From assembly GCA_002730795.1 (NCBI GenBank), contig PCAX01000029.1, positions 44,693 through 58,715 of the forward strand: a stretch of DNA of 14,023 nucleotides, given 5' to 3'. The notes below the pieces were generated by a model, which searched no databases, had not been told where the DNA came from, and worked only from the letters and a program-made list of their open reading frames with translations. This DNA comes from Chloroflexota bacterium (GTDB lineage Bacteria; Chloroflexota; Dehalococcoidia; Lucifugimonadales; Lucifugimonadaceae). Below, one piece after another: positions 1-7,780 of this stretch. A program made the position numbers and the translations under genes. Within the stretch, counting starts at the first letter, position 1, and every line of letters starts with the position of its first letter.

Positions 1-373
1 AAAATAATATCACTTTAGTAAGAGCTATCCACATTGGGCTATTAGAAATAACGGATTGGATAGCCATTGGCATCCACAGGGAAGACAGGCCCAAAAACAT
101 AGAAAAAAATAGGATGATTGTTCCATAATCAAAATTGCCTGCAAATTTAAAGTCATTTGGTGGAATTATTTTCCAAAACCAATAAGCTGAAACAATGTAA
201 CCGATGGCGGCTAAAAACATAAATGGAACTATAATTTTTTGGGTTGAAACCCCAATGTCGCCCCAAATTAAATGCCTATGAAACGGGAAAGACCATAATC
301 CCCAGGCGTAACTGGATAACACCAAAATTCCGCCAATAATATTAACTAAAAAAAATACAGTTGATAGTTGCAT
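1..373 (-). CDS. Membrane protein of unknown function, C-terminus outside the window
   Basis: I do not recognise this protein. Reading leftwards from an ATG at 371-373 gives an uninterrupted frame of 124 codons to the edge, starting MQLSTVFFLV. It is strongly hydrophobic, with helices at about residues 5-27, 48-67, 83-104 and 110 onward, separated by short polar stretches, one of which contains WSFPFHRH. It is probably an integral inner-membrane protein with at least four helices. It starts 9 bases after the stop of the M20 peptidase gene, so it is likely the next gene of that operon. No clear Shine-Dalgarno precedes the start, so the exact start is uncertain. It could be a transport or sensor component; nothing here decides this. 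Confidence 0.6.
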   Translation of the reverse strand, partial: MQLSTVFFLVNIIGGILVLSSYAWGLWSFPFHRHLIWGDIGVSTQKIIVPFMFLAAIGYIVSAYWFWKIIPPNDFKFAGNFDYGTIILFFSMFLGLSSLWMPMAIQSVISNSPMWIALTKVILF

Positions 374-382
374 ACAATAATG

Positions 383-1465
383 TTATTCGGCTTTTTTCAA
401 AAGACCATGACATAACTGAGCGGTTTTAATTAGGTCTTCTGTTACCACATATTCATCCACTGTGTGCATTTCGTTAGTAGCCATTCCTACTACGATGCAA
501 TCAATTCCGTTGAACAACATGATATTTGCGTCAGTCCCTCCCCCACTTGGCTTAACAACGGGTTTTAGCTCCATGTCATCTAGTATATTAAAAACGGAAA
601 CAGCGACATGGGTGTTTACGTCTAATTTAAACATATGAAACATTGTTTCCAGTTCATAATCAATTTTGCTTTTTTTATATTTTTCTTGGTATTTCTGGAC
701 CGTGTTTTTTATTTGTAACTGCAGTAAATCCAAAGTTTCGGAACTTCGGCTTCTAAACTCACCACCAAAATTAGCTTGTACAGGAACAGCGTTTCTAACA
801 GTTCCTCCTTCGATCAACCCTACGTTGAAAGTCGTTTCTTCGTCTAATCGGCCTTGAGGAAAATCTGAGATCATATCAGTGGCAATTTTTATAGCGGATA
901 GTCCTTTTTCTGGTTCCACACCCGCGTGGGCACCGATGCCTTTCACCTTTACGTCGAATCTAATATAAGTCGGACTTGCTCCTGTTATCGTGTTCACTGG
1001 CCCATTTCCATCAAAAACTACCGCTTCTTTAGCGGTAATTTGAGAATAATCTAGATTTAACGCCCCTACCAATCCAATCTCTTCCTCGCGAGTTAAAACG
1101 ATTTGCGCAGGTCTTCTCGGTATACCTTCTTCCAAAATGGATTCAACCCCTTCTATAATTGCAGCAATTCCTGCCTTGCAATCGCCTCCAAGAATAGTTG
1201 ATCCGTCGGACACGATTCTATCGTTAAGGACTTTTGGTTTAATGTTCCTGCCTGGTTCGACGGTATCCATGTGAGCTGAAAGCATCAGTGGATCAGATCC
1301 TTCCTCTGATGCGATAAGATTACCGTAGTTGTCTTTTACTACATTAAAGCCAAGGTTAGAGAATTTTTGGGTTAAATGTTTACCTATTTCCTCTTCTTCG
1401 CCTGACGGGCTGTCAATTTTCACCAGTTCGCAAAACGTCCTTATTAACCTGTCTTTGTCGATCAT
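383..1465 (-). CDS. M20-family metallopeptidase, peptidase T-like
   Basis: A 360-residue cytosolic di-zinc aminopeptidase or deacylase of the M20/M25/M40 family, closest in look to the peptidase T-like group. Visible metal and catalytic motifs are AHMDTV (H65, D67), LGGDCKAG (bridging D95), TREEEIG (general base and ligand, E128/E129), VFDG (D152) and NEMHTVDEY (H334). The dimerisation domain lies at about 165-280, with GIGAHAG (H180). Peptidase T itself usually has LGADDKAG where this protein has LGGDCKAG; the bridging Asp is kept. The ATG overlaps the TGA of the upstream opine-dehydrogenase-like gene (ATGA), with GGAG just before it, so the two are probably translationally coupled. Likely substrates are short peptides or N-acyl/N-substituted amino acids; the sequence does not say which. 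Confidence 0.85.
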   Translation of the reverse strand: MIDKDRLIRTFCELVKIDSPSGEEEEIGKHLTQKFSNLGFNVVKDNYGNLIASEEGSDPLMLSAHMDTVEPGRNIKPKVLNDRIVSDGSTILGGDCKAGIAAIIEGVESILEEGIPRRPAQIVLTREEEIGLVGALNLDYSQITAKEAVVFDGNGPVNTITGASPTYIRFDVKVKGIGAHAGVEPEKGLSAIKIATDMISDFPQGRLDEETTFNVGLIEGGTVRNAVPVQANFGGEFRSRSSETLDLLQLQIKNTVQKYQEKYKKSKIDYELETMFHMFKLDVNTHVAVSVFNILDDMELKPVVKPSGGGTDANIMLFNGIDCIVVGMATNEMHTVDEYVVTEDLIKTAQLCHGLLKKAE

Positions 1466-2550
1466 ATTTCTCCAGTCTTAAGGAAAGTTCTTAAATTTTC
1501 GACATTTAAATCGTTTATTCCCAAATCATTTAAATTCCTTGCTTTTTCCCACCCATTAACTCCTGAAACTATACTACCTATTTCGATAAATGATTTCATT
1601 ATAGGGGTTTCAATTCCAAGTGATGTCCCTAACAGTGACCATGTTGCAATTCCATATGGAATATCTTCGGTCAACCAACGATTGTTCATGGTACCAGGAG
1701 CCTTCAATTTTGTAAGTATTTTACTACCGCGAATTGAGTGGTATAAATTTCCTTCTGGACCAAGTCCAGCCTCATGGATAGCTTGGTTTACAGGTTTGAG
1801 TTTGTATCCTAATGCTTTTCCTATTTGTATTCGTTCTTTATCAACTGCCTGTATAGCTATTGATACGGAAGTGGTTACCCCTTCATTGTAGAAATAAAAT
1901 TCTCCGTCCGAATATTCAATTCTCCCTGCATTCATTATTACTCCAGCTGGATGTATCACAGGGTTAATGGCTGAAAGCCCACATTCTAAAACATCAGTAT
2001 ATTTCGATATACCAGGGAAAATGGAATTGATGATGGTCGCGACATTATCTGTGTCCTTTGCGGGAAAAACACCTAATCCCAAATGGGTGACCGTTCCAAA
2101 AATAGATGCCTTGTTAACACCCGTTTTTCGGCATACGTAGGGTGATGTGTCCACTTCTCCAACCGTTATCCCAGTTGTTCCAGCAGCTTTTAAGGTCCGA
2201 ACGAATTCCAGAGACCCTAACGTTCCTGGCATTAAAATCACAATTTGCCCGGGGGTTAAATATTGAGCACACTCATTTGCAAAAGATTTGTGAGCGTATG
2301 CAGGTAGGGTTAACAAAATAACATCGGCGTTTTTTATAGCTAACGCTATATCTGAAGTGACCCGATTAATTAATACCTCTTCCAGGCCGGTTGGACTTTG
2401 TAAAAGGATTTTTTTGTCATTTCTTATACCGGAAATGGATTCTGCAAAGGCAGGGATTTCTCCCAAAGTTACCGTATGACCGTTTAGGGATAATCTGGCT
2501 GCTGTCGTATAGCCGGTATTGCCTGCACCCAACACTGTTATTCTATACAA
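1462..2550 (-). CDS. NAD(P)-dependent opine dehydrogenase family protein
   Basis: A 362-residue protein with an N-terminal Rossmann fold (VLGAGNTG, G8-G13, followed by a hydrophobic beta-alpha-beta pattern) and a C-terminal helical domain of the octopine/nopaline dehydrogenase type. The NPVIHPAGVIMNAG segment near residue 200 carries the His expected as catalytic acid/base in this family (H200). Family members join or split an amino acid and a 2-oxo acid by reductive amination, and relatives include ketopantoate-reductase-like enzymes. The start is TTG at 2548-2550 with AGGA about 10 bases upstream; a TTG start is common in this window. It ends in TGA overlapping the next ATG. It lies 43 bases after the UxuA-like gene. 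The family is clear but the substrate is unknown; an oxidative, opine-degrading role is an inference from the hydrolase neighbours. Confidence 0.8.
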   Translation of the reverse strand: MYRITVLGAGNTGYTTAARLSLNGHTVTLGEIPAFAESISGIRNDKKILLQSPTGLEEVLINRVTSDIALAIKNADVILLTLPAYAHKSFANECAQYLTPGQIVILMPGTLGSLEFVRTLKAAGTTGITVGEVDTSPYVCRKTGVNKASIFGTVTHLGLGVFPAKDTDNVATIINSIFPGISKYTDVLECGLSAINPVIHPAGVIMNAGRIEYSDGEFYFYNEGVTTSVSIAIQAVDKERIQIGKALGYKLKPVNQAIHEAGLGPEGNLYHSIRGSKILTKLKAPGTMNNRWLTEDIPYGIATWSLLGTSLGIETPIMKSFIEIGSIVSGVNGWEKARNLNDLGINDLNVENLRTFLKTGEI

Positions 2551-2593
2551 ACTTTGTTTCCTATCTATATTATTTTGATATTACGGAATCTCT

Positions 2594-3574
2594 TCAATCG
2601 TTCAGCTCATTTATGCTCTGTAGTATGCCCCGTATATACCCATAACAAAATGCAAACGAAACGGTTGATTGATTTTCTCCAGATATTTTTGGAGCATGGT
2701 CAGGCATTAGCATGCCCGTGTATCCAACGTCTTTATACAGTTTTGCGCATTTAACCATATCTACAACTCCTTCATCAGGAAAGGTTTCTTCAAAAGCCAA
2801 TTTATTACCTTGAATATTTCTAAAATGTACATTAAAAATCTTCTTACGTTTACCAAACCATTCTATGATGTCGTATATTTCTTCTGCCGGATTTTCAAGC
2901 ATTTCACTTACAGTACCTTGACAAAAATTTAGTCCATGGTACGAGCTTTCATTAATCTTTATAAATCGTTTCATACCGTCGACCGTTCCCAATACTCGTG
3001 TAACACCCTTGTAGCCTGGAGGGGTATATGGATCATGGGGATGGCAGGCTAATTTTATTTTTGCGGAGTTAGCTTGAGGAACTGTGGCATCCAGAAAATA
3101 GGTGATTCTTTCCCAGTATTCTTCTTCACTTACGTTCCCCCACTCACTGGACCCACCCTCGGGTGCTACTTCGTTCCAGTAAAATGACGACCTTATAGAT
3201 CCCCCACGTCCGACATGGGGTTTAGTACGTAAAATTCCGATCAGAAACAATCTGTATTTTACGGCTGGTATGCCAGCTTGTTCGCAAGCTCTTATTATGT
3301 TGATGCACACTTCTATCTCCTTGTCACGTTCGGGAGAAATGCCTAGCATAATATTTGGGGATTGACCATCATTTGGGGTGGTTCCCATTGGTAGGGCAAT
3401 CATATCCAACGACAGTCCGAAGCTTTCGATTTTCTCTCGGTATCGTGAAAGGACGTCATAATTCCAATTACTTGGATTTCCAGGCGGGTACCCGTTTATA
3501 TGTGTTACGCCCAGTTGAGATAAGACCCGATAATCATCGTCCGATCTTTGAGGGTATTGTGTTCCAACAAACAT
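2594..3574 (-). CDS. Mannonate dehydratase (UxuA)-like TIM-barrel protein
   Basis: A 326-residue protein resembling UxuA, which dehydrates D-mannonate to 2-keto-3-deoxygluconate using a divalent metal. The motifs fall in the family order: HPHDP (H178-P182), NFCQGT (C218), NVHFRNI (H250), FPDEGVVDM (266-273) and MPDHAP (D292, H293). This gives the His-Cys-His-Asp metal site of the xylose-isomerase-like barrel. It is shorter than E. coli UxuA (about 394 residues). No UxuB-like mannonate oxidoreductase, KDG kinase or aldolase is in the window, so true mannonate activity is not supported by context, and a related sugar-acid dehydratase or isomerase is possible. It is the first gene of the leftward operon, starting with ATG at 3572-3574; I see no strong Shine-Dalgarno. 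Confidence 0.75.
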   Translation of the reverse strand: MFVGTQYPQRSDDDYRVLSQLGVTHINGYPPGNPSNWNYDVLSRYREKIESFGLSLDMIALPMGTTPNDGQSPNIMLGISPERDKEIEVCINIIRACEQAGIPAVKYRLFLIGILRTKPHVGRGGSIRSSFYWNEVAPEGGSSEWGNVSEEEYWERITYFLDATVPQANSAKIKLACHPHDPYTPPGYKGVTRVLGTVDGMKRFIKINESSYHGLNFCQGTVSEMLENPAEEIYDIIEWFGKRKKIFNVHFRNIQGNKLAFEETFPDEGVVDMVKCAKLYKDVGYTGMLMPDHAPKISGENQSTVSFAFCYGYIRGILQSINELND

Positions 3575-3604
3575 TGCTTGAGAATTAGTTCTATAAAATT
3601 ACGT

Positions 3605-3638
3605 AAATTCACCTAAATATTTTTTATTAGGTGAATTT
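3605..3638. promoter_or_regulatory. Perfect 12-bp inverted repeat in divergent promoter gap
   Basis: Left arm AAATTCACCTAA (3605-3616) and right arm TTAGGTGAATTT (3627-3638) are exact reverse complements around a 10-base AT-only loop. The two arm centres are 22 bases apart, about two helical turns. Both flanking genes point away from it, so it cannot terminate either. It is best read as an operator for a dimeric regulator shared by the two operons, but no regulator gene is in the window. It could also fold as a hairpin in a leader transcript. Confidence 0.5.
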
Positions 3639-3661
3639 TAATTACTAAAAAATATAGTTTG

Positions 3662-3667
3662 TATAAT
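3662..3667 (+). promoter_or_regulatory. Candidate -10 element TATAAT
   Basis: An exact TATAAT lies 98 bases before the TTG start of the CoA-ester lyase gene, 24 bases downstream of the inverted repeat. The matching -35 position (about 3639-3644, TAATTA) is weak. If used, the right arm of the inverted repeat would abut the -35 region, which suits repression. In such AT-rich DNA an exact hexamer can occur by chance. Confidence 0.3.
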
Positions 3668-3764
3668 GCTAGTTGTAAAGTGAAACGATAATGTTACTAA
3701 AAACATGTTTTCAAAAAACTTTTTTTATAAAATTCAAGCAACATTTTTTTAGTATAAAAATTCA

Positions 3765-4664
3765 TTGAATATAGGTAATAAATTGCTGCCAATTGCTCCG
3801 TTGTTTGTTCCTGGAAATAGGGCGGATATGCTCAATAAAGTTACAAACTTTAACGCTAGATGGATCGTTCCAGATTTAGAGGATTCAGTCCCTGTTACAG
3901 AAAAAGAAACTGCTCGTTTTATTACTAAATCAGCAATTCCAGATCTTGTAAAAGCTGGGAAGAAAGTTGTTCCGCGAGTTAATTCACTAAAGACCGTTTT
4001 TTTCCACGATGATTTAAAATCAGTTGTCGGTGAAGGAATAACAGGTATTTCTATAGGTAAAATCGATTCTGATGAAGATGTTTATATGGTAGAAAAACAC
4101 CTTAGTGAAACCGAGACAGAATATGGTTTAGAGGTTGGGGGTATATCTCTTCTGATATGGATAGAAACAGCTAAGGGATTGTCAAATGTGACAAAAATTT
4201 TTAGTGCATCCGAAAGGATAAAATGGGCTGCTTTTGGGGCAGAAGATTTTTGTGCCGACATGGGTATTTTGCGTGATACTGATATGGAAATCAATGCAAA
4301 CGAATCGAATCTTATTCACCCTCGATCTTCCATTGCAATAGCAGCTAAAGTTGCTGAAATCCACGCTATTGACACCCCATATACATCGTATAAGGATAAA
4401 GAAGGTCTATTATCCGAGGTGAAACTTGCTAAAGCTTTTGGCTATAGAGGAAAATTTGCTATTCATCCCGATCAAGTTAAGATTATTAATGAATCTTTTT
4501 ATCCAAATGACGAAGAAATTCGCTGGGCTAATAAAATTGTGTCGGCTGCGAAACGGAGCAATAAGAGCGGAATAGGGGCAATTGGAGTAGACGGCAAAAT
4601 GATCGATACTCCTGTGATTTTACGGGCAGAAAATATTTTGAAATTAATCTCTAAAAGTGATTAG
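3765..4664 (+). CDS. HpcH/HpaI/CitE-family CoA-ester lyase (citramalyl/malyl-CoA lyase-like)
   Basis: A 299-residue TIM-barrel lyase that cleaves a beta-hydroxyacyl-CoA, such as citramalyl-CoA or malyl-CoA, into acetyl-CoA and a 2-oxo acid. Motifs are LFVPGNR (13-19), PDLEDSV (36-42), PRVNS (R71), IETAKGL (E134) and FGAEDFCADMG (D161). The E134-D161 spacing matches the magnesium-binding Glu/Asp pair of malyl-CoA lyases. KFAIHPDQ (230-237) is the usual C-terminal signature. The listed start is TTG at 3765 with no Shine-Dalgarno. A TTG at 3783, preceded by an AGGT, would give a protein starting nearer the conserved LFVPG and is equally plausible. It heads the plus operon, 22 bases before the MaoC gene. 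With a CoA transferase and hydratase next door, citramalyl-CoA lyase in itaconate/mesaconate breakdown is the best guess. Confidence 0.82.
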   Translation: MNIGNKLLPIAPLFVPGNRADMLNKVTNFNARWIVPDLEDSVPVTEKETARFITKSAIPDLVKAGKKVVPRVNSLKTVFFHDDLKSVVGEGITGISIGKIDSDEDVYMVEKHLSETETEYGLEVGGISLLIWIETAKGLSNVTKIFSASERIKWAAFGAEDFCADMGILRDTDMEINANESNLIHPRSSIAIAAKVAEIHAIDTPYTSYKDKEGLLSEVKLAKAFGYRGKFAIHPDQVKIINESFYPNDEEIRWANKIVSAAKRSNKSGIGAIGVDGKMIDTPVILRAENILKLISKSD

Positions 4665-4674
4665 TTGACATTAT

Positions 4675-4681
4675 AAGGAGG
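4675..4681 (+). promoter_or_regulatory. Strong Shine-Dalgarno fixing a TTG start
   Basis: AAGGAGG lies 5 bases before TTG at 4687 and is the best ribosome-binding site in the window. It supports TTG rather than a later ATG as the start of the MaoC-type hydratase. Confidence 0.7.
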
Positions 4682-4686
4682 ACGTT

Positions 4687-5178
4687 TTGAAATTCGGGAG
4701 ATTTTACGACGAAATTAAAATAGGTGATATTTACAAGCATTGGCCAGGTAGAACTATATCCGAGGCTGATAACACTTGGTTTTCATTATTGACCCAGAAC
4801 CAGCATCCGATACACATTGATAGTAATTATGCAATGGAATCATCAGATAATGGCAAATGTTTGGTAAATGGAATAATGATCATGGCCATAGCTGTAGGCC
4901 AGAGTGTATCGGACATATCCGGAAAAGCTATAGCTAATTTGGGTTATGAATCAGTAGAGCATTTGTCGCCGACATATGTTGGGGACACTATTTATTCCTC
5001 ATCTCGAATCTTGGATAAACGTGTCACGTCGGCTGGGGATACAGGAATTGTACACTCGGAAATTACAGTAATTAACCAACGTGATGAATTAGTTATGACC
5101 CTCAAGCGTAAAACATTGATTCCCTTCAAAGGGCACCCAAAGTTCCGTGGAAAGTTTTTAGAAGGAACGGATCGATAG
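4687..5178 (+). CDS. MaoC-family hot-dog hydratase/dehydratase
   Basis: A 163-residue single hot-dog-fold enoyl-CoA hydratase-type protein. The hydratase signature is at 24-46: T-SEADNTWFSLLT then QNQHPIHID, containing H43. The canonical catalytic Asp of the G-D-x-N-P-x-H motif is replaced by Asn (N38). I recall similar Asn versions in the mesaconyl/itaconyl-type MaoC branch, so this may be a subfamily trait rather than loss of function. EHLSPTYVGDTI (91-102) is the usual substrate-channel strand. The protein is cytosolic and expected to act as a dimer. It sits 22 bases after the CoA-ester lyase and 2 bases before the CoA transferase, so these three are almost certainly co-transcribed. Inferred role: hydration of an unsaturated C5-dicarboxyl-CoA to citramalyl-CoA or methylmalyl-CoA. 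Confidence 0.82.
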   Translation: MKFGRFYDEIKIGDIYKHWPGRTISEADNTWFSLLTQNQHPIHIDSNYAMESSDNGKCLVNGIMIMAIAVGQSVSDISGKAIANLGYESVEHLSPTYVGDTIYSSSRILDKRVTSAGDTGIVHSEITVINQRDELVMTLKRKTLIPFKGHPKFRGKFLEGTDR

Positions 5179-5180
5179 TA

Positions 5181-6383
5181 ATGGATGTTCGTAATGGACC
5201 CCTTTCAAACGTACGCGTTTTGGCGATTTCACAATTTGGTGCAGGTCCGTTTGCTACTTTATTATTGTCTGACCTTGGAGCGGAGGTAATAAAAATAGAA
5301 GATCCCGAATCGTTTGGTGATGTCGCTAGGTCTGTACCCCCATATGCGTATGATGGTGATTCAACCTATTTTCAGTCGTTTAACAGAGGAAAAAAATCTT
5401 TGGGATTGAACCTGCGTCAAAATAGTGGGATAAAAATATTTCACGATCTCGTCGAAAAATCGTCTGTAGTTTTCAATAATTTACGAGGAGATTTACCAAA
5501 AAAATTAGGTCTTACTTACGATACATTAAAGCAAATTAATCCAAGTGTAGTTACTTGCAGCCTTTCGGGCTTTGGAGTTAACAGTGACAGGTCTTCAGAA
5601 CCTGGGTATGATCCTATAATTCAAGCCTTGGCGGGGTACATGTCTATCACAGGAGACAAAAATTCTCCGCCAGTGAAGAGTGGTGTGTCAATAATTGATT
5701 TTGCAGGTGGGTTTGCGGCATCTTTGGCTATTTCTGCAGCCTTGGTGGAAGTGCGTTCAACTGGATTGGGCCGTGATATAGACGTAGGATTATTCGACAC
5801 AAGTCTATCCATGCTTAGCTATTTTTCTTCATGGCATTTGAATCACGGTTGGCTACCTGATAGAACCCATCTATCGGCACATCAATCCATAACGCCAGCC
5901 CAAAATTATAAAACTTCTGATGGATGGGTAACTATTTTCTGCGCTAAGGAAAAATTTTGGCATGATATGGCAAAAACAATGAATTTAAGTCATTTGTTGA
6001 ATGATCCCAGGTTTAAAACATTTGATGACAGGAAAAATAATCGTCAATTGTTAAATGAAATTATTGAGCCGTTAATTGTTCAAAAACCTACTGCATATTG
6101 GGTGAAACTTTTTCTTAACAAAGTTCCATGTGCACCTGTACGCTCATTACCTGAAGCTTTGAATGATCCTCTAATAAAATCTCGGGACATGATTATAGAG
6201 AACAACCACCCTTTGCGCGGAGTAATGCGCCACGTAAAATCACCATTTATTACTGATGGAGCGAACGCTAATGTCGGTCCCGCTCCCAGACTAGGGCAAA
6301 ATACCAATGAAATCATGTTGGAGTTATTGGGATATAAAAAATCTCATGTTAATGAACTACGACAGTCCGGCGTAATTATTTAG
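5181..6383 (+). CDS. Class III (CaiB/BaiF) CoA transferase
   Basis: A 400-residue CoA transferase moving CoA between carboxylic acids via an aspartyl-CoA thioester. Family landmarks are the N-terminal FGAGPFATLLLSDLGAEVIKIE-type segment (19-40), FNRGKKSLGLNL (67-78), PGYDPIIQALAG (141-152) and GVSIIDFAGG (168-177). D173 follows D144 by 29 residues, matching the E140-to-D169 spacing of formyl-CoA transferase, so D173 is the likely nucleophile. Length is typical. The ATG is 2 bases after the MaoC stop. In this operon it probably activates the acid consumed by the hydratase and lyase, as itaconate or mesaconate CoA transferase, with succinyl-CoA as the usual donor. The family is very broad, so formyl-CoA, carnitine or other acyl groups are alternatives. 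Confidence 0.88.
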   Translation: MDVRNGPLSNVRVLAISQFGAGPFATLLLSDLGAEVIKIEDPESFGDVARSVPPYAYDGDSTYFQSFNRGKKSLGLNLRQNSGIKIFHDLVEKSSVVFNNLRGDLPKKLGLTYDTLKQINPSVVTCSLSGFGVNSDRSSEPGYDPIIQALAGYMSITGDKNSPPVKSGVSIIDFAGGFAASLAISAALVEVRSTGLGRDIDVGLFDTSLSMLSYFSSWHLNHGWLPDRTHLSAHQSITPAQNYKTSDGWVTIFCAKEKFWHDMAKTMNLSHLLNDPRFKTFDDRKNNRQLLNEIIEPLIVQKPTAYWVKLFLNKVPCAPVRSLPEALNDPLIKSRDMIIENNHPLRGVMRHVKSPFITDGANANVGPAPRLGQNTNEIMLELLGYKKSHVNELRQSGVII

Positions 6384-6415
6384 AATTTTGGAATCATTGT
6401 GTACTGGAGATTAAT

Positions 6416-7747
6416 TTGAAATATAAGGACGAAATAAAAAATCGATTGTGTAAAGCAATAGACGATAAGTCTGACCAACTAATTGAATTAACTAAATCCA
6501 TTCTTAACAACCCAGAGACAGGATTTAAAGAATTTCAAACATCTAAATTGGTTTCTGATCAGTTTAAAGCTTTGGGAATTCCTACGATTGAGAACATAGC
6601 AATAACTGGAGTTAAAGGTGTCATTAATTCTGATGTTTCAGGACCTACAATTGCCGTCATAGGTGAATTGGATTCCTTAAAAGTATATGGACACCCACAT
6701 GCCGATAAAAAAACAAGTGCTGCACACGCGTGTGGGCATCATTGCCAGATCGGAATGATGATTGCTGTAGCTACTGCTTTTAAAGTTTCCGGTGTATTGG
6801 ATTACCTGTCTGGAAACTTGGTATTTATAGCGGTTCCTGCAGAAGAATATATCGAAATCGAATATCGAGATAATTTGAGAAAAGAGGGTAAAATAGAATT
6901 TTTGGGAGGCAAACCAGAATTTATAAGATTAGGTGCGTTTGATGACGTAGATATTGCCATGATGACGCATACTGCTGACAGTAACCAACCTGGTAAAATT
7001 GCGTTTGGCGGTACCAATAATGGGATCGTCGCCAAAAGGATAAAATTTATTGGGAAAGCCGCTCATGCGGGAGGGGCTCCACATGACGGTATAAACGCTC
7101 TAAATGCCGCCAATATTGCTTTATCAGCTATACACGCTCAACGTGAAACTTTTCGGGAAAAAGACACAATACGTATCCACCCAATAATTACTAATGGAGG
7201 TTTGGCGGTTAGTTCTGTGCCATCTGAGGTAACAATGGAAACATATGTTAGAGGCGCGTCTATAGAAGCGTTTTTGTCAGCTAGTGATAAAGTTGATCGT
7301 TCATTAAAAGCGGGAGCTTTAGCTGTGGGTGGGGCTGTTGAAATAACTACTTTGCCTGGGTATCTACCAATAAAAAGCAATGAAACTATACTCGAACATT
7401 ATGAAGGTAATGCTAAAACATTGGTGGGTGAAAACAATGTTAAACGCTTAACACATCGTACAAGCTCCACGGATATGGGAGACCTTTCTCAACTTATGCC
7501 TATAATCCATCCTTACGTGGTAGCTGCAACTGGCACCAGCCATGGCGATAATTATCTTGTTAAGGATTACGAACTAGGTGTAATTACAGGAGCTAAAGCT
7601 ATGGCAATGACTGTTGTGGACCTTTTAATGGATGGTGGGGAATTGTCGCATAAAGTGATCCAAGAATATGATCCTCCTCTAAATAAATCCACATATATTG
7701 AACTAATGAGGGGTATGTTTAAAAATGACACATTTGACTACAGATAA
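6416..7747 (+). CDS. M20D-type amidohydrolase (AbgB/HipO-like)
   Basis: A 443-residue di-metal amidohydrolase removing an acyl or aryl group from an N-substituted amino acid. Visible motifs: GELDSL (83-88), HACGHHCQIG (C107, H109), PAEEY (E143/E144), MMTHTAD (H185), GKAAHAGGAPHDGINA (dimerisation/substrate His, H217) and GTSHGD (H376). These supply the Cys, His, Glu, His, His ligand set known from plant IAA-amino-acid hydrolase ILL2. The usual CGHD is CGHH here, a change at a non-ligand position. About 40 residues between EE and H185 are longer than in ILL2. Start is TTG at 6416 with GGAG 6 bases upstream; ATG alternatives lie too far in. It lies 32 bases after the CoA transferase, so it is probably in the same operon and may release the acid or amino acid that the operon uses. 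The substrate is unknown. Confidence 0.85.
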   Translation: MKYKDEIKNRLCKAIDDKSDQLIELTKSILNNPETGFKEFQTSKLVSDQFKALGIPTIENIAITGVKGVINSDVSGPTIAVIGELDSLKVYGHPHADKKTSAAHACGHHCQIGMMIAVATAFKVSGVLDYLSGNLVFIAVPAEEYIEIEYRDNLRKEGKIEFLGGKPEFIRLGAFDDVDIAMMTHTADSNQPGKIAFGGTNNGIVAKRIKFIGKAAHAGGAPHDGINALNAANIALSAIHAQRETFREKDTIRIHPIITNGGLAVSSVPSEVTMETYVRGASIEAFLSASDKVDRSLKAGALAVGGAVEITTLPGYLPIKSNETILEHYEGNAKTLVGENNVKRLTHRTSSTDMGDLSQLMPIIHPYVVAATGTSHGDNYLVKDYELGVITGAKAMAMTVVDLLMDGGELSHKVIQEYDPPLNKSTYIELMRGMFKNDTFDYR

Positions 7748-7780
7748 GAGTTATTTATTTAAATCGGTTTCCGAAATAAA

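Noticed and set aside
666..857. Short opposite-strand frame inside the peptidase T-like gene, and about fifteen similar frames across the window
   Set aside because: They lie wholly or mostly inside convincing genes, have no recognisable motifs or ribosome-binding sites, and read as shadow frames.
2594..3574. Calling a complete hexuronate (UxuA/UxuB) pathway
   Set aside because: There is only a UxuA-like protein; no UxuB, KDG kinase or KDPG aldolase is in the window.
3554..3588. Plus-strand frame running out over the start of the UxuA-like gene into the gap
   Set aside because: It is antisense to a well-supported gene for most of its length and has no motif or ribosome-binding site.
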